Positions 27,965 through 36,294 of a stretch of DNA of 64,000 nt are shown here, one piece after another. A program made the translations under genes and the position numbers. Position 1 is the first letter of the stretch. Each line of letters opens with the position of its first letter. Origin of the DNA: Acutalibacter muris (GTDB taxonomy: Bacteria; Bacillota; Clostridia; Oscillospirales; Acutalibacteraceae); assembly GCF_002201475.1 (NCBI RefSeq), contig NZ_CP021422.1:1736001-1800000 (forward strand), in the 5' to 3' direction. The notes beneath the pieces are model-generated. The model saw only the letters and a list, made by a program, of their open reading frames with translations, did not search any database and had not been told where the DNA came from.

Positions 27965-29404
27965 GTGAATCAGCCAAATCAACTGAAAAGGTTTGACACC
28001 AAGGTACAGTACCTAAAATACAAAGTCCTCCGGGAAACTGCCCGGATGGCATGGGCCGACAAGCTTCTGGAGGGTATGATGGACATACCCAAGATAATTG
28101 TCCCCGGCAAGGAGCCTACCATGCGCTGCTGCGTCTATAAGGAGCGCGCCATTCTGGCCGAGCGCGTCAAAATGGCCATGGGCGGCCATGCGGACAATCC
28201 TAATATAATTGAGGTTATTGACATAGCCTGCGACGAGTGTCCGGCCGCCGGGTATGAGGTGACGGACTCCTGCCGGGGCTGTCTTGCCCACCGCTGTGAG
28301 GACGTCTGCCGCCGGGGGGCTATCTCCTTCGACCACAACCATGTGGCCCATATTGATAAGTCCAAGTGTGTGGAGTGCGGCCAGTGCGCCAAGGTCTGCC
28401 CGTACTCGGCCATAGTGGACCGCAAGCGTCCCTGTCAGGTGGCGTGCAAGGTGAAGGCCATCTCCATCAACGAGAACAACGCTGCCGCTATAGACGATGA
28501 GAAGTGCATTCAGTGCGGAGCCTGTGTATATCAGTGCCCCTTCGGAGCGGTAACTGACAAGTCCTTTATGCTTAACGTTATCGACATGCTGAAAAAGAGC
28601 GAGGGCAATAAGAAATACAAGGTCTACGCAGTTGTAGCCCCATCTATCTCCAGCCAGTTTGTTTATGCGAATCTGGGACAGGTTATCACAGGGCTCAAAA
28701 AGATGGGCTTCTTTACCGTCATAGAGGCAGCTTTGGGCGCCGACATGGTGGCCATGAGCGAGTCCAGGGAGCTGGCCGAAAAGGGCTTTTTGACAAGCTC
28801 CTGCTGTCCGGCCTTTGTGTCATATGTCAAATCGGCCTTCCCGGAGCTCAAGGAAAACATATCCCACAATTTGTCGCCAATGGCGGCTTTGGCAGAATAC
28901 TTGAAGAAGACCGACCCCACCGGCAAGGTGGTGTTCATCGGCCCATGCACAGCCAAAAAGGCCGAGGCGCGGCAGGAACGGGTGCGTCCACTTATTGATG
29001 CGGTGCTCACCTTTGAGGAACTTCAAGCCCTGTTTGACAGCCTGGATATGGACATCACTACCCTTGAAGAGGACGTGCTGGATAACGCCTCCTACTATGG
29101 GCGCATATTCGCCCGCTCCGGCGGTGTGTCCGACGCTGTGGCCCAGGCCATGAAGGAGCAGGGGATAGAGTTCGATTTGAAGGCGGTGCCCTGCGATGGC
29201 ATTGAAGCCTGCCGTATGGCCCTGTTGAAGAAGTCGAAGAATGCTTTAGCTGGCAACTTCATCGAGGGCATGGCATGTGTAGGCGGCTGCATAGGCGGCG
29301 CAGGCTGTCTGACTCACGGTGAGAAGAACAAGGCCGAGGTGGACAAGTACGGCAAAGAGGCAATGGAGAAAACCATAGGAGAGGCCATCTCTATCCTACA
29401 ATAG
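27965..29404 (+). CDS. [FeFe] hydrogenase, group B-like catalytic subunit
   Basis: A 479-residue iron hydrogenase. The N-terminal part has a Cys-rich stretch (CDECPAAG, CRGCLAHRCEDVC) and ferredoxin motifs CVECGQCAKVCP and CIQCGACVYQCP. The H-cluster domain has TSSCCPAF (C280, C281), GPCTAKKAE (C328, K331, E334) and GMACVGGCIGGAG (C438, C442), the form seen in group B enzymes. Unlike its neighbour it keeps the MAC methionine, suggesting real H2 turnover. GTG start at 27965 with AAGGAGGG. Last gene of the operon. Confidence 0.88.
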   Translation: MNQPNQLKRFDTKVQYLKYKVLRETARMAWADKLLEGMMDIPKIIVPGKEPTMRCCVYKERAILAERVKMAMGGHADNPNIIEVIDIACDECPAAGYEVTDSCRGCLAHRCEDVCRRGAISFDHNHVAHIDKSKCVECGQCAKVCPYSAIVDRKRPCQVACKVKAISINENNAAAIDDEKCIQCGACVYQCPFGAVTDKSFMLNVIDMLKKSEGNKKYKVYAVVAPSISSQFVYANLGQVITGLKKMGFFTVIEAALGADMVAMSESRELAEKGFLTSSCCPAFVSYVKSAFPELKENISHNLSPMAALAEYLKKTDPTGKVVFIGPCTAKKAEARQERVRPLIDAVLTFEELQALFDSLDMDITTLEEDVLDNASYYGRIFARSGGVSDAVAQAMKEQGIEFDLKAVPCDGIEACRMALLKKSKNALAGNFIEGMACVGGCIGGAGCLTHGEKNKAEVDKYGKEAMEKTIGEAISILQ

Positions 29405-29419
29405 AATATATTTATAATT

Positions 29420-29465
29420 GCAAAAGCAGAGCACTCTGTATTAGGAGATCTCTGCTTTTGCATTT
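29420..29465 (+). terminator. Terminator of the hydrogenase operon
   Basis: Perfect 12-bp stem GCAAAAGCAGAG (29420-29431) and CTCTGCTTTTGC (29450-29461), 18-base loop, followed by ATTTGG. Confidence 0.7.
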
Positions 29466-29500
29466 GGTTAGATAATATTCATTCTTAGATATATTTAATC

Positions 29501-29529
29501 TTGATTATTAAGTCAAAATTGTATATAAT
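29501..29529 (+). promoter_or_regulatory. Promoter of the dockerin-like protein gene
   Basis: TTGATT at 29501-29506, 17-bp spacer, TATAAT at 29524-29529. The ATG follows 50 bp downstream with GGAGG at 29568-29572. Confidence 0.7.
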
Positions 29530-29579
29530 TTGGAGGTGACCTGTCAAGGAGCGACGATATATATTCTGGAGGCAGTATT

Positions 29580-31166
29580 ATGGTTAAGAAAAACACTAAA
29601 AAATGGACCCCTATGAAAAAGCTACGTATTGTTTTCCTGTTTACTGCTGCTTTTATACTCTGCCTATTACTTGCTGCGGGAATAAATGACAAGACTAACA
29701 TGGAACTTCGGCTGATGGGAATACACAACAATAATCTTGTTATGCTTCTGGAAGGTTCGGGTAAATTATGCGCATATTATAAAGATATTTCCAGTCCTGA
29801 CAGTATGCTGACAAAGGCGGAAAACATAGCGGAGAGTGGCTATACCTTTTTCCTTGACGGCGGCACTCTTGGGATAGCGGAATGTTTAGAGAGCGAGTTG
29901 GACATTAACCTCTATTTAATTGATGAAAAACTTAAATATGACGAATACAGTCTCTTTGAATTTGCGCCAAGCGAAGGTGATAAGCTGGCTTTTGCCAATG
30001 TGGGGAAGAACACATATACAATGTACATACTTTCTACGGAGGGGAATTTGCGGTCCTGTGAAGCAATGTTAGAGCCAGAAGACACTATTCTGTTGAGCGG
30101 GGTCAGTTTTCTTGGTTCCACTCAGGGTGGGTGGATTTACGCATATGCTGACGGGGTCCTCCGGCGCTGGAAAGGTAATGCATTTGACAGTTGTCAGGAG
30201 TATCCAGATGTTCCCTGCCCTGAGAAATTGGTGGGAGAGGATGTATACATTGATAGAAATGGTTTGCTAATAAGGATTAAGGACAGTGTGACTGAAACAT
30301 TTAACCTGGATATTGGCAGTGTGGATCCCGACGCTTGCTTTGGAACAGACGAGTATATAATAGCCGCGGATAGCTCTGGTACAATTCACAAGTTTGATTG
30401 GTCAGGAGAAGATATTCAGGAGACAGGAACTGCAAAGGCTGAGGGAAGGATATTGGGGATAATTGAGGAATACATAGTTACAGAAAAGGATAGCCAGATT
30501 TACCTGGAACAGCTTACATTTAAAGAGCCAAATTCCGGGGAAGAAACCGATCCGACACCTACCCCCACACCTACGCCTGCCCCTGGCGAAAGCGAGGAGC
30601 CCACCGTCAGCCCCTCCCCAGACACTGGTCTGGACGCTACCCCAACCCCTGAGCCTGAGAGTACAAGTACGCCAGACCCTGATGATGGAAGCAGTGAACC
30701 TGAGGAACCAACACCAACCCCACTGCCTTCTGACAAGAATGACGAGGTAGGGAAGCTCATAGAGGAGATACAATTCAAAGAACTGATTGGAGATAATGGA
30801 AAATATGTTGCTATGTTATCAGGTGCAAGAGTGGCAGATCTTAGAAAGATTTACTGGCCGCAGAGTATTGAAGCCTTTACGCAGGAGGACAAACCTGTAT
30901 TTGACTCATTACTAAAGACCGGGATGAAAATACAAATCCCATTAAGTGACGGCAACTCAGAGAAAATATCAGTTATAATTCGAGGCGATTGTGACGGTGA
31001 CGGCAGAGTAAGAAAGTCGGACATTACTTTTGCATCACTATATATTGTAAATGCAGTATACGCAGAGACAGACGTCCAATTTATGGCTATGGATATGAAT
31101 GACGACGGCAAGGTCACAATATGGGATTTGCCAATGATTGCCGATGAGATCAGGCGAACTGAATAG
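29580..31166 (+). CDS. Membrane-anchored protein with C-terminal dockerin-like repeats
   Basis: A 528-residue protein of unknown function. A basic lead and one membrane segment (about 14-34) anchor it outside the cell. Residues 40-320 are beta-rich with repeated short units, perhaps a propeller. A Pro/Thr/Glu-rich linker (about 322-385) follows. The C terminus has two calcium-loop repeats, DCDGDGRVRKSD and DMNDDGKVTIWD, spaced like the two halves of a type I dockerin. Dockerins bind cohesins; no cohesin is encoded here. It has its own promoter and terminator, so it is monocistronic. Composition is more AT-rich than the hydrogenase operon. Confidence 0.75.
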   Translation: MVKKNTKKWTPMKKLRIVFLFTAAFILCLLLAAGINDKTNMELRLMGIHNNNLVMLLEGSGKLCAYYKDISSPDSMLTKAENIAESGYTFFLDGGTLGIAECLESELDINLYLIDEKLKYDEYSLFEFAPSEGDKLAFANVGKNTYTMYILSTEGNLRSCEAMLEPEDTILLSGVSFLGSTQGGWIYAYADGVLRRWKGNAFDSCQEYPDVPCPEKLVGEDVYIDRNGLLIRIKDSVTETFNLDIGSVDPDACFGTDEYIIAADSSGTIHKFDWSGEDIQETGTAKAEGRILGIIEEYIVTEKDSQIYLEQLTFKEPNSGEETDPTPTPTPTPAPGESEEPTVSPSPDTGLDATPTPEPESTSTPDPDDGSSEPEEPTPTPLPSDKNDEVGKLIEEIQFKELIGDNGKYVAMLSGARVADLRKIYWPQSIEAFTQEDKPVFDSLLKTGMKIQIPLSDGNSEKISVIIRGDCDGDGRVRKSDITFASLYIVNAVYAETDVQFMAMDMNDDGKVTIWDLPMIADEIRRTE

Positions 31167-31185
31167 TAAAAAGTAATTTAAAATA

Positions 31186-31226
31186 AAAACAGGCATATGA
31201 TTGCTCATCATATGCCTGTTTTATTT
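31186..31226 (+). terminator. Terminator after the dockerin-like gene
   Basis: AAAACAGGCATATGA and TCATATGCCTGTTTT form a perfect 15-bp stem with a seven-base loop (31186-31222), then ATTTTA. Confidence 0.85.
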
Positions 31227-31784
31227 TACTATTAATCTTCGTGACGGTAGGGGAGGGAGAGTGTAAAGCAATTTACATTACACGCTTTTAGGCGACTATG
31301 TGTGTAAGGCCGATTAGCTTAACATATTATTTTGAGAAAAAGTTCTCCAATCTAAAATGTATCTTTAGCCGGTGTTTGGTATAGCATGTATAGATGAAGC
31401 GCATTTTATAGATGCGTGCATTTTTATCCATCCAAGATTTTGGACTGTTACCATAATACGCTTTCTCATATATACATCGATTTACATAATTGCATTTACA
31501 TAAAGCAACCCGGTTTACTTAAAAAATAAAAATTTATGCATTTTCCCTATTGCAAAATCTCTAAGTTTGTATTATAGTATTAGACATAGGAGAAATTGGC
31601 AGAAAAGGCACTTTGTGGTTTCTGCTTTCAACATTTTGAAGGTAAAGGGGTTTGAAAGAGTTTTACACATGCTTAAAAGTATGTAAACTCAGGTTGCAAA
31701 TAAATTTTGAATAATTTTCCGTCCCTGCACATAGTTATACTAGTACGAGGTATATTTTCCGCCGTAAAAGGAAGGGGCAGCATA
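31227..31784. other. AT-rich intergenic region upstream of spoIIM
   Basis: A 558-bp gap with no convincing gene. It contains ATTTACATAA twice (31480-31489 and 31494-31503) and a promoter at 31550-31578, leaving an untranslated leader of about 200 bases before spoIIM. No known riboswitch or RNA gene was recognised. Confidence 0.5.
31550..31578 (+). promoter_or_regulatory. Candidate promoter of spoIIM-xerD
   Basis: TTGCAA at 31550-31555, 17-bp spacer, TATAGT at 31573-31578. Sigma-A-like; a sporulation sigma site was not obvious. Confidence 0.45.
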
Positions 31785-32390
31785 ATGAAAAGAGAGGAAT
31801 CCCTATTTAATTTGCAATTCTTAAAACGATTTTCCACTTGTCCAGCCTTCTTAATGATATTTGGCAGCCTAGTCTTTGGTGTTATGGCCGGCACAATGGC
31901 TGTAAAGTTTATTGGGTTGACAGACAATCGCAGTATATTACCGCTGTTCTTTTCGGCCGTTCCAACTATAGATTTAGGTTTTTTTCAATGCTTTTCCGAT
32001 ATACTCCTAAACCTCATGATTTTTTTGATTGCCATATTCCTGTTGGGAGCAACAACTTTTGGTGCCGTTGGCATACCGGTACTTATGTTCTACAAAGGAG
32101 TTACTATTTCGGTAGCTGCGCTTTTTCTGTTAGCTGATGGTAATATTTCAAAGCTTGGGGGCTCTGCGTTATGTTTTACTCCGATATGGGCGGCCACGTC
32201 GCTCCTGTTGACCCTATTTTCCACCCGGGCCTTGGTATTCTCTAAAAGCCTTGCAAGAGCGGGATTTTCACAGCCACAGGAGACCGTTGATTTTCGGCTT
32301 TATTTAAAGGATTTCGTATATTTTCTATGTTTTTCTGTGCCGTTGGCTTTTGCTGGCAGTTTGCTGGCCGCGTTATACGTTTTGTTCTAA
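31785..32390 (+). CDS. spoIIM: Stage II sporulation protein M-like membrane protein
   Basis: A 201-residue protein with about five hydrophobic segments; it shows the SpoIIM-like glycine-rich segment FGAVGIPVLMFYKGVTISVA. In Bacillus SpoIIM works with SpoIID and SpoIIP in septal peptidoglycan removal and engulfment of the forespore. The gene stands directly before xerD, an arrangement also found in other spore formers. ATG 31785 follows GGAAGGGG; an ATG at 31707 lacks a site. Sequence identity to SpoIIM cannot be measured here. Confidence 0.75.
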   Translation: MKREESLFNLQFLKRFSTCPAFLMIFGSLVFGVMAGTMAVKFIGLTDNRSILPLFFSAVPTIDLGFFQCFSDILLNLMIFLIAIFLLGATTFGAVGIPVLMFYKGVTISVAALFLLADGNISKLGGSALCFTPIWAATSLLLTLFSTRALVFSKSLARAGFSQPQETVDFRLYLKDFVYFLCFSVPLAFAGSLLAALYVLF

Positions 32391-32438
32391 TCAGTATTTG
32401 TCGGGTTTGATCTATGGATGAGGAAGGTGTTAAGAGCA

Positions 32439-33329
32439 ATGCAAGATTTTTATTCAATGTTTAGCGAGTTCTTGTCGAAAGAGAAACCAAATTCTATAAA
32501 CACAAGGGAGTCCTATCTGCGGGATACTATGAATTATCTATCCTATCTGTCGCGCATTGATATCACGCCCTTGGAAGCCGACGAGAGGGATATACAGGGA
32601 TTTGTAGATTATCTTCAAAGTATGAACCGTTCTACAACCACAATTTCCCGAAACTTAGCTTCTGTGCGCTGCTTCTACAAATTTCTCATATATAAAAATC
32701 TTGTGGATCAGAACCCTGCGAAGAGTATTCGTGTAGGGAAAGCGGAGAAAAAGCTCCCACAGGTGCTTCAAGGCGACGAAATTGAATTGCTTTTGGCACA
32801 GCCAGACATCACTGAACCCAAAGGCTGCCGGGATAAAGCCATGCTTGAACTGCTCTATGCCACTGGGATTCGGGCATCTGAACTGATTAATTTGAATGTG
32901 GAGGATATAAATCTGCGTTCAGGCGTGCTCTATTGCCGGGGAAACAAAGGGGTGCGCACTATTCCGGTATATCCCTCGGCGGTTGTATCCGTTTCTGACT
33001 ATATCTTCCGTATGCGCGGCCTGATAGCCGGGCCGGAGGGCGGTAACGCCCTCTTCGTTAACTTAAACGGCGGGAGGCTCACCCGCCAAGGCTTCTGGAA
33101 AATTGTCAAAAGCTACGCTGTAGAAGCCGGCATAACCAAGGAAATCACACCGCACACAATTCGCCACTCCTTTGCATTGCATCTGTTGGAAAACGGCGCT
33201 TCGGTTAAGGATATTCAGACTATGATGGGGCATGCTGATATTTCCTCCACACAAGTATATGTGCAGCTGTTGGACAACCATGTGCGCCAGGTTTATCATG
33301 ACTGCCATCCCAAGGCAAAATTGGGATAA
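32439..33329 (+). CDS. xerD: Tyrosine recombinase XerD
   Basis: A 296-residue site-specific recombinase. N-terminal core-binding domain (about 1-90) and catalytic domain with Arg in ATGIRASELINL, HTIRHSFALHLLENG (His and second Arg), MGHADISSTQVY (second His) and the Tyr nucleophile at the end of that motif. Length matches XerD, which resolves chromosome dimers at dif. ATG 32439 gives this standard length; an ATG at 32418 adds seven residues. A third His/Trp position and site choice cannot be checked. Confidence 0.9.
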   Translation: MQDFYSMFSEFLSKEKPNSINTRESYLRDTMNYLSYLSRIDITPLEADERDIQGFVDYLQSMNRSTTTISRNLASVRCFYKFLIYKNLVDQNPAKSIRVGKAEKKLPQVLQGDEIELLLAQPDITEPKGCRDKAMLELLYATGIRASELINLNVEDINLRSGVLYCRGNKGVRTIPVYPSAVVSVSDYIFRMRGLIAGPEGGNALFVNLNGGRLTRQGFWKIVKSYAVEAGITKEITPHTIRHSFALHLLENGASVKDIQTMMGHADISSTQVYVQLLDNHVRQVYHDCHPKAKLG

Positions 33330-33361
33330 ATAAATATATAACTAAGTTAGGAGATGTTATT

Positions 33362-34348
33362 TTGGGCCTTTTCGGATTTGGAAATTATGACAAGCCAGGA
33401 CCGGGCGTAAGCAAAGATGAGCCCCCTAAAGCCGCACCTATACGTTTTTTTGAGATCCTCGCAAGGAAGTTTTCTAAGCTTGTACAGTTGAATCTTATTT
33501 TCATGATCCCGACTATCGCTGTCTGTATCTTGATGGTAGCCCTTTACTTGGTGCCAACACATTTTATTGTGAGTATATCGGGTATGTTTCAGATTGACGG
33601 CTGGGCCTCATTCGTTGTGCCAATACCACTGATACTGTTATCGCCATTTATTGCTGGCCTGACATTTGTAACCAGGAATTTTGCCAGAGAGGAACACGCC
33701 TTTGTATGGTCTGATTTTTGGGATGCTGTTAAAGGTAATTGGAAATACTTCCTTCTCAACGGTTTGGTTTGCTATGCTGTATTCACTCTGCTGAGCTTTG
33801 CTCTCCTGTATTATTACAGCATGGCTGTTTCCAACTGGATGTACTATATCCCCTTGTGGATGTGTGTTATGGTAGCCATAGTGTTCCTGTTTGCACAGTA
33901 TTATCTTCCGATTATGTTTGTAACCTTTGATCTGAAGTTCACACACGCATATAAAAATGCGTTGATTTTCACCGTGGCCGGCTTTGGGAGGAATATCCTG
34001 GTTACTATTATACTTGGAGCCATGCTGTTTGCCTTTTTAAATATCCCGCTGCTCAACATAACACTACTTGTATATGTATTACTACTGGTGTTTATCATCT
34101 TCTCGTTTATATCATATCTTATTAGCTTCGCTGTTTATCCGATTATTGACCGCTATATGATCCAAGCGGCAAAACGTATAGAGAACGGCGAACAGAAAGA
34201 GCCTGCCGGCTCTGTAGAGGAGGAATTTCCCGGCCTGTTTTCACAGCCGGCAGAGGAGGGAGACGACGATGATGGGGATAAATATGTCTATGTAAACGGC
34301 CGCCTGATGAAAAAGTCTGAGATGAAGGATAGTCAGCAAGAACAATAA
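33362..34348 (+). CDS. YesL-like (DUF624) integral membrane protein
   Basis: A 328-residue protein with about six membrane segments and an acidic C-terminal tail (EEGDDDDGDKYVYVNGRLMKKSE). The pattern ARKFSKLVQLNLIFMIPTIAV and REEHAFVWSDFWDAVKGNWK resembles the YesL/DUF624 family, often beside sugar transport genes but here after xerD. Function unknown. The start is TTG at 33362 with TAGGAG upstream. Confidence 0.75.
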   Translation: MGLFGFGNYDKPGPGVSKDEPPKAAPIRFFEILARKFSKLVQLNLIFMIPTIAVCILMVALYLVPTHFIVSISGMFQIDGWASFVVPIPLILLSPFIAGLTFVTRNFAREEHAFVWSDFWDAVKGNWKYFLLNGLVCYAVFTLLSFALLYYYSMAVSNWMYYIPLWMCVMVAIVFLFAQYYLPIMFVTFDLKFTHAYKNALIFTVAGFGRNILVTIILGAMLFAFLNIPLLNITLLVYVLLLVFIIFSFISYLISFAVYPIIDRYMIQAAKRIENGEQKEPAGSVEEEFPGLFSQPAEEGDDDDGDKYVYVNGRLMKKSEMKDSQQEQ

Positions 34349-34362
34349 GCTTCATAAAAAAT

Positions 34363-34405
34363 AAGAAACCCGGGGAGGAGGATCTCTTCGGGTTTCTTAT
34401 TTTTA
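34363..34405. terminator. Bidirectional terminator between convergent genes
   Basis: AAGAAACCCG (34363-34372) and CGGGTTTCTT (34389-34398) pair perfectly, followed by TATTTTTAT on the plus strand; A-rich sequence before the stem gives a T run on the minus strand. Confidence 0.8.
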
Positions 34406-35419
34406 TGTTTTGCTAGATTCGTCCTTTTTTTGCTTCTGCGGTTTAGGGAGACTCATGTTAGCAAGTGGATTTGAGTTGACTGCTGCTTCCATCTGCCGGT
34501 CGGAGGTATGAGTGTATATCTCAGTGGTACCCAAATTCTCATGTCCCAGGATATCTTGTAACACCCGGATATCTACATCTCCATATCGGTACATCAAAGT
34601 TGCAGCGGTATGGCGCAGTTTATGGACGGAGTAGCCTGGACCTCCTAAGCCGATTTTGGCCAGATATTTTTTTACAATAAACTGCACTGTCTTGGGGCTT
34701 ATGCGCTGCTTGCGGCTGCTAAGAAACAGTGCGCTTCTATCTATAACGCCGTCTTTTGGCCTAACTGCCAAATAACTGTTTATAGCCTCCAGGCACGCCT
34801 GGTTCAGATAAACAATACGTTCTTTATTTCCTTTCCCCAAAATGCGCAGGGTATTATTATTTCGTAAGACATCACTTATATTGATGCCCACCAGTTCCGA
34901 CAGCCGCATACCACAATTAAGGAACAGCGTCAACATACATCGGTCACGCTCCTGGTCGGGACCGTCTACAGCGTTCAATAGTTCGATACTTTGTTCGAGA
35001 GACAAAAAGTGGGGCAAAGCCTTCTTGGACTTTGGCGGAGTAAGGTTTTCCGTTGGATTTTCAGTCAACAGTTTTTCGTGAACTGTTAGATAGTTAAAAA
35101 ATGACTTTAATGAAGAGGACTTCCGCTGGCGGGTGGAGCTCATATTGCTACGCTCGTCGGCCACATAGTTCATAAACTCGAAGACGTCGTTAGTTGTAAT
35201 ACTGCGGATAAATTCCAAGTCAATGTCCTGCACAGTGATTTCATTGAGCTGCATTGATTTTGGAACCAGGCCGCGGTCATGCTTTAGGAACCTAAAAAAT
35301 GTCCTTAAATCCATACAATAATTATCCACCGTTTTTGCGGATAAACCCTTGATGTTTCGTAAATACATGGCATATTGCTGTACGATGCCTGACATTTCAT
35401 TCTTGATTGAAAAGCCCAT
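34403..35419 (-). CDS. Tyrosine recombinase (XerC/D-like)
   Basis: A 338-residue integrase-family protein unlike the xerD at 32439 in its longer N and C termini. Core-binding domain about 1-130; catalytic motifs NCGMRLSELVGI (Arg), GKGNKERIVYL (Lys), HKLRHTAATLMYRYG (His, Arg), LGHENLGTTEIY (His, Tyr). The C-terminal tail is Lys/Gln-rich. It lies last in a leftward set after radA and DUF6873. AGGGGAGG is 13 bases before the ATG. A perfect palindrome lies 25 bp upstream. It may be the XerC partner of XerD or an independent recombinase. Confidence 0.88.
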   Translation of the reverse strand: MGFSIKNEMSGIVQQYAMYLRNIKGLSAKTVDNYCMDLRTFFRFLKHDRGLVPKSMQLNEITVQDIDLEFIRSITTNDVFEFMNYVADERSNMSSTRQRKSSSLKSFFNYLTVHEKLLTENPTENLTPPKSKKALPHFLSLEQSIELLNAVDGPDQERDRCMLTLFLNCGMRLSELVGINISDVLRNNNTLRILGKGNKERIVYLNQACLEAINSYLAVRPKDGVIDRSALFLSSRKQRISPKTVQFIVKKYLAKIGLGGPGYSVHKLRHTAATLMYRYGDVDIRVLQDILGHENLGTTEIYTHTSDRQMEAAVNSNPLANMSLPKPQKQKKDESSKT

Positions 35420-35443
35420 TATGACGCTTTTTGCCTCCCCTCA

Positions 35444-35471
35444 ATTATACAAAATCTTCATTTTGTATAAT
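35444..35471. repeat. Perfect 12-4-12 palindrome before the recombinase gene
   Basis: ATTATACAAAAT (35444-35455), CTTC, ATTTTGTATAAT (35460-35471). The arms contain -10-like TATAAT and TATACA. It could be an operator, a promoter pair or a core site for the adjacent recombinase; as a terminator it is AT-rich and lacks a following T run. Confidence 0.6.
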
Positions 35472-35474
35472 CAT

Positions 35475-35525
35475 CTATGGTTTTTTATCTATCTGCTTTT
35501 GAGTATCGTTCCAGGGATTTTTCAT
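35475..35525 (-). CDS. Possible 16-residue micro-ORF
   Basis: ATG at 35525, product MKNPWNDTQKQIDKKP, stop TAG at 35475. AAAAAGGAGG lies ten bases upstream (35545-35536), among the strongest ribosome-binding sites in the window, with no other start to serve. It lies between the DUF6873 gene and the recombinase gene. It could be a leader peptide, a small protein or a decayed gene start. Confidence 0.4.
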   Translation of the reverse strand: MKNPWNDTQKQIDKKP

Positions 35526-35556
35526 CCAAATATATCCTCCTTTTTCGAACAAAGTT

Positions 35557-36294
35557 TTAGTTCAGCGCAATCAGCCCGCCAACATCCAGCAATTCGCCCT
35601 CTAGCAACTCAAGCGCCCTTACGCCGCGGTCGCCCAAAAAAGCTTTAATGCGTGTGCCGTCACGGTGCTTGTCCAGCTTACCCGTAAATGCCATCATATC
35701 GGGTGCCAGTTTGCCGCAGCATCCCCCAATGAAGCCATAGGAATAGCCTGGAAGCCTAATGTCACCAGGTCTTATCCTTAGCACCTTCAAGCCATACCGC
35801 TCCAACTGATCGGCAACTCCCTCGTCGGCAGTGATAGCTGACTGTTCATCGACTAAAGCCACTGTACATGCCGCATAGCCCTGTTTCACGTCTATCCATG
35901 TGGACTTGATGTTCTGTGCGGCCTGTTGTACCACTGTATCAGCTGTTTTTGAGTTGCCCACAATAAATTTGTCCCACGCAAGCACGTTGCACAAAACGTC
36001 GCCGGGATAGGCAGACTTCGGTAACCTTGCAGTTTCAAACGCGGATATATTATAACCTGCTAACAAATTATGTAAACCGCCACCCTTTAAAACAATTACT
36101 CTGTCTCCAATAATACACGCCTGCATATCCGGGTGCCATTGAACCGGCCCAGGTAAACGTTTGTACGATGCCGTAGTAATAGTACATATTCCAATATACC
36201 GTAAGCTTTCCGCCAATTCCGGGTACTCTCCCGATACCAGCACAAGACGTGCATTCTTATCAGGCAGTCGTCCAAGCAGCTTGCTCCCACTCAT
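35557..36294 (-). CDS. DUF6873 family, GME-fold-like protein
   Basis: A 245-residue protein of unknown function, probably of the clostridial DUF6873 group, which has the fold of guanidine-modifying enzymes. Notable parts: HPDMQACIIGDRVIVLKGG, GFIGGCCGKL and IRPGDIRLPGYSYGF. There is no signal peptide. Its ATG overlaps the radA stop by 4 bp (ATGA), so the two are translationally coupled. The family name is recalled from experience and should be read as likely. Confidence 0.65.
   Translation of the reverse strand: MSGSKLLGRLPDKNARLVLVSGEYPELAESLRYIGICTITTASYKRLPGPVQWHPDMQACIIGDRVIVLKGGGLHNLLAGYNISAFETARLPKSAYPGDVLCNVLAWDKFIVGNSKTADTVVQQAAQNIKSTWIDVKQGYAACTVALVDEQSAITADEGVADQLERYGLKVLRIRPGDIRLPGYSYGFIGGCCGKLAPDMMAFTGKLDKHRDGTRIKAFLGDRGVRALELLEGELLDVGGLIALN

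Noticed and set aside
30541..30732. Pro/Thr repeat suspected as tandem DNA repeat
   Set aside because: It encodes a typical surface-protein linker and has no exact repeat unit.
31227..31784. Possible small RNA or riboswitch before spoIIM
   Set aside because: No conserved fold or long stem recognised; only short AT-rich direct repeats.
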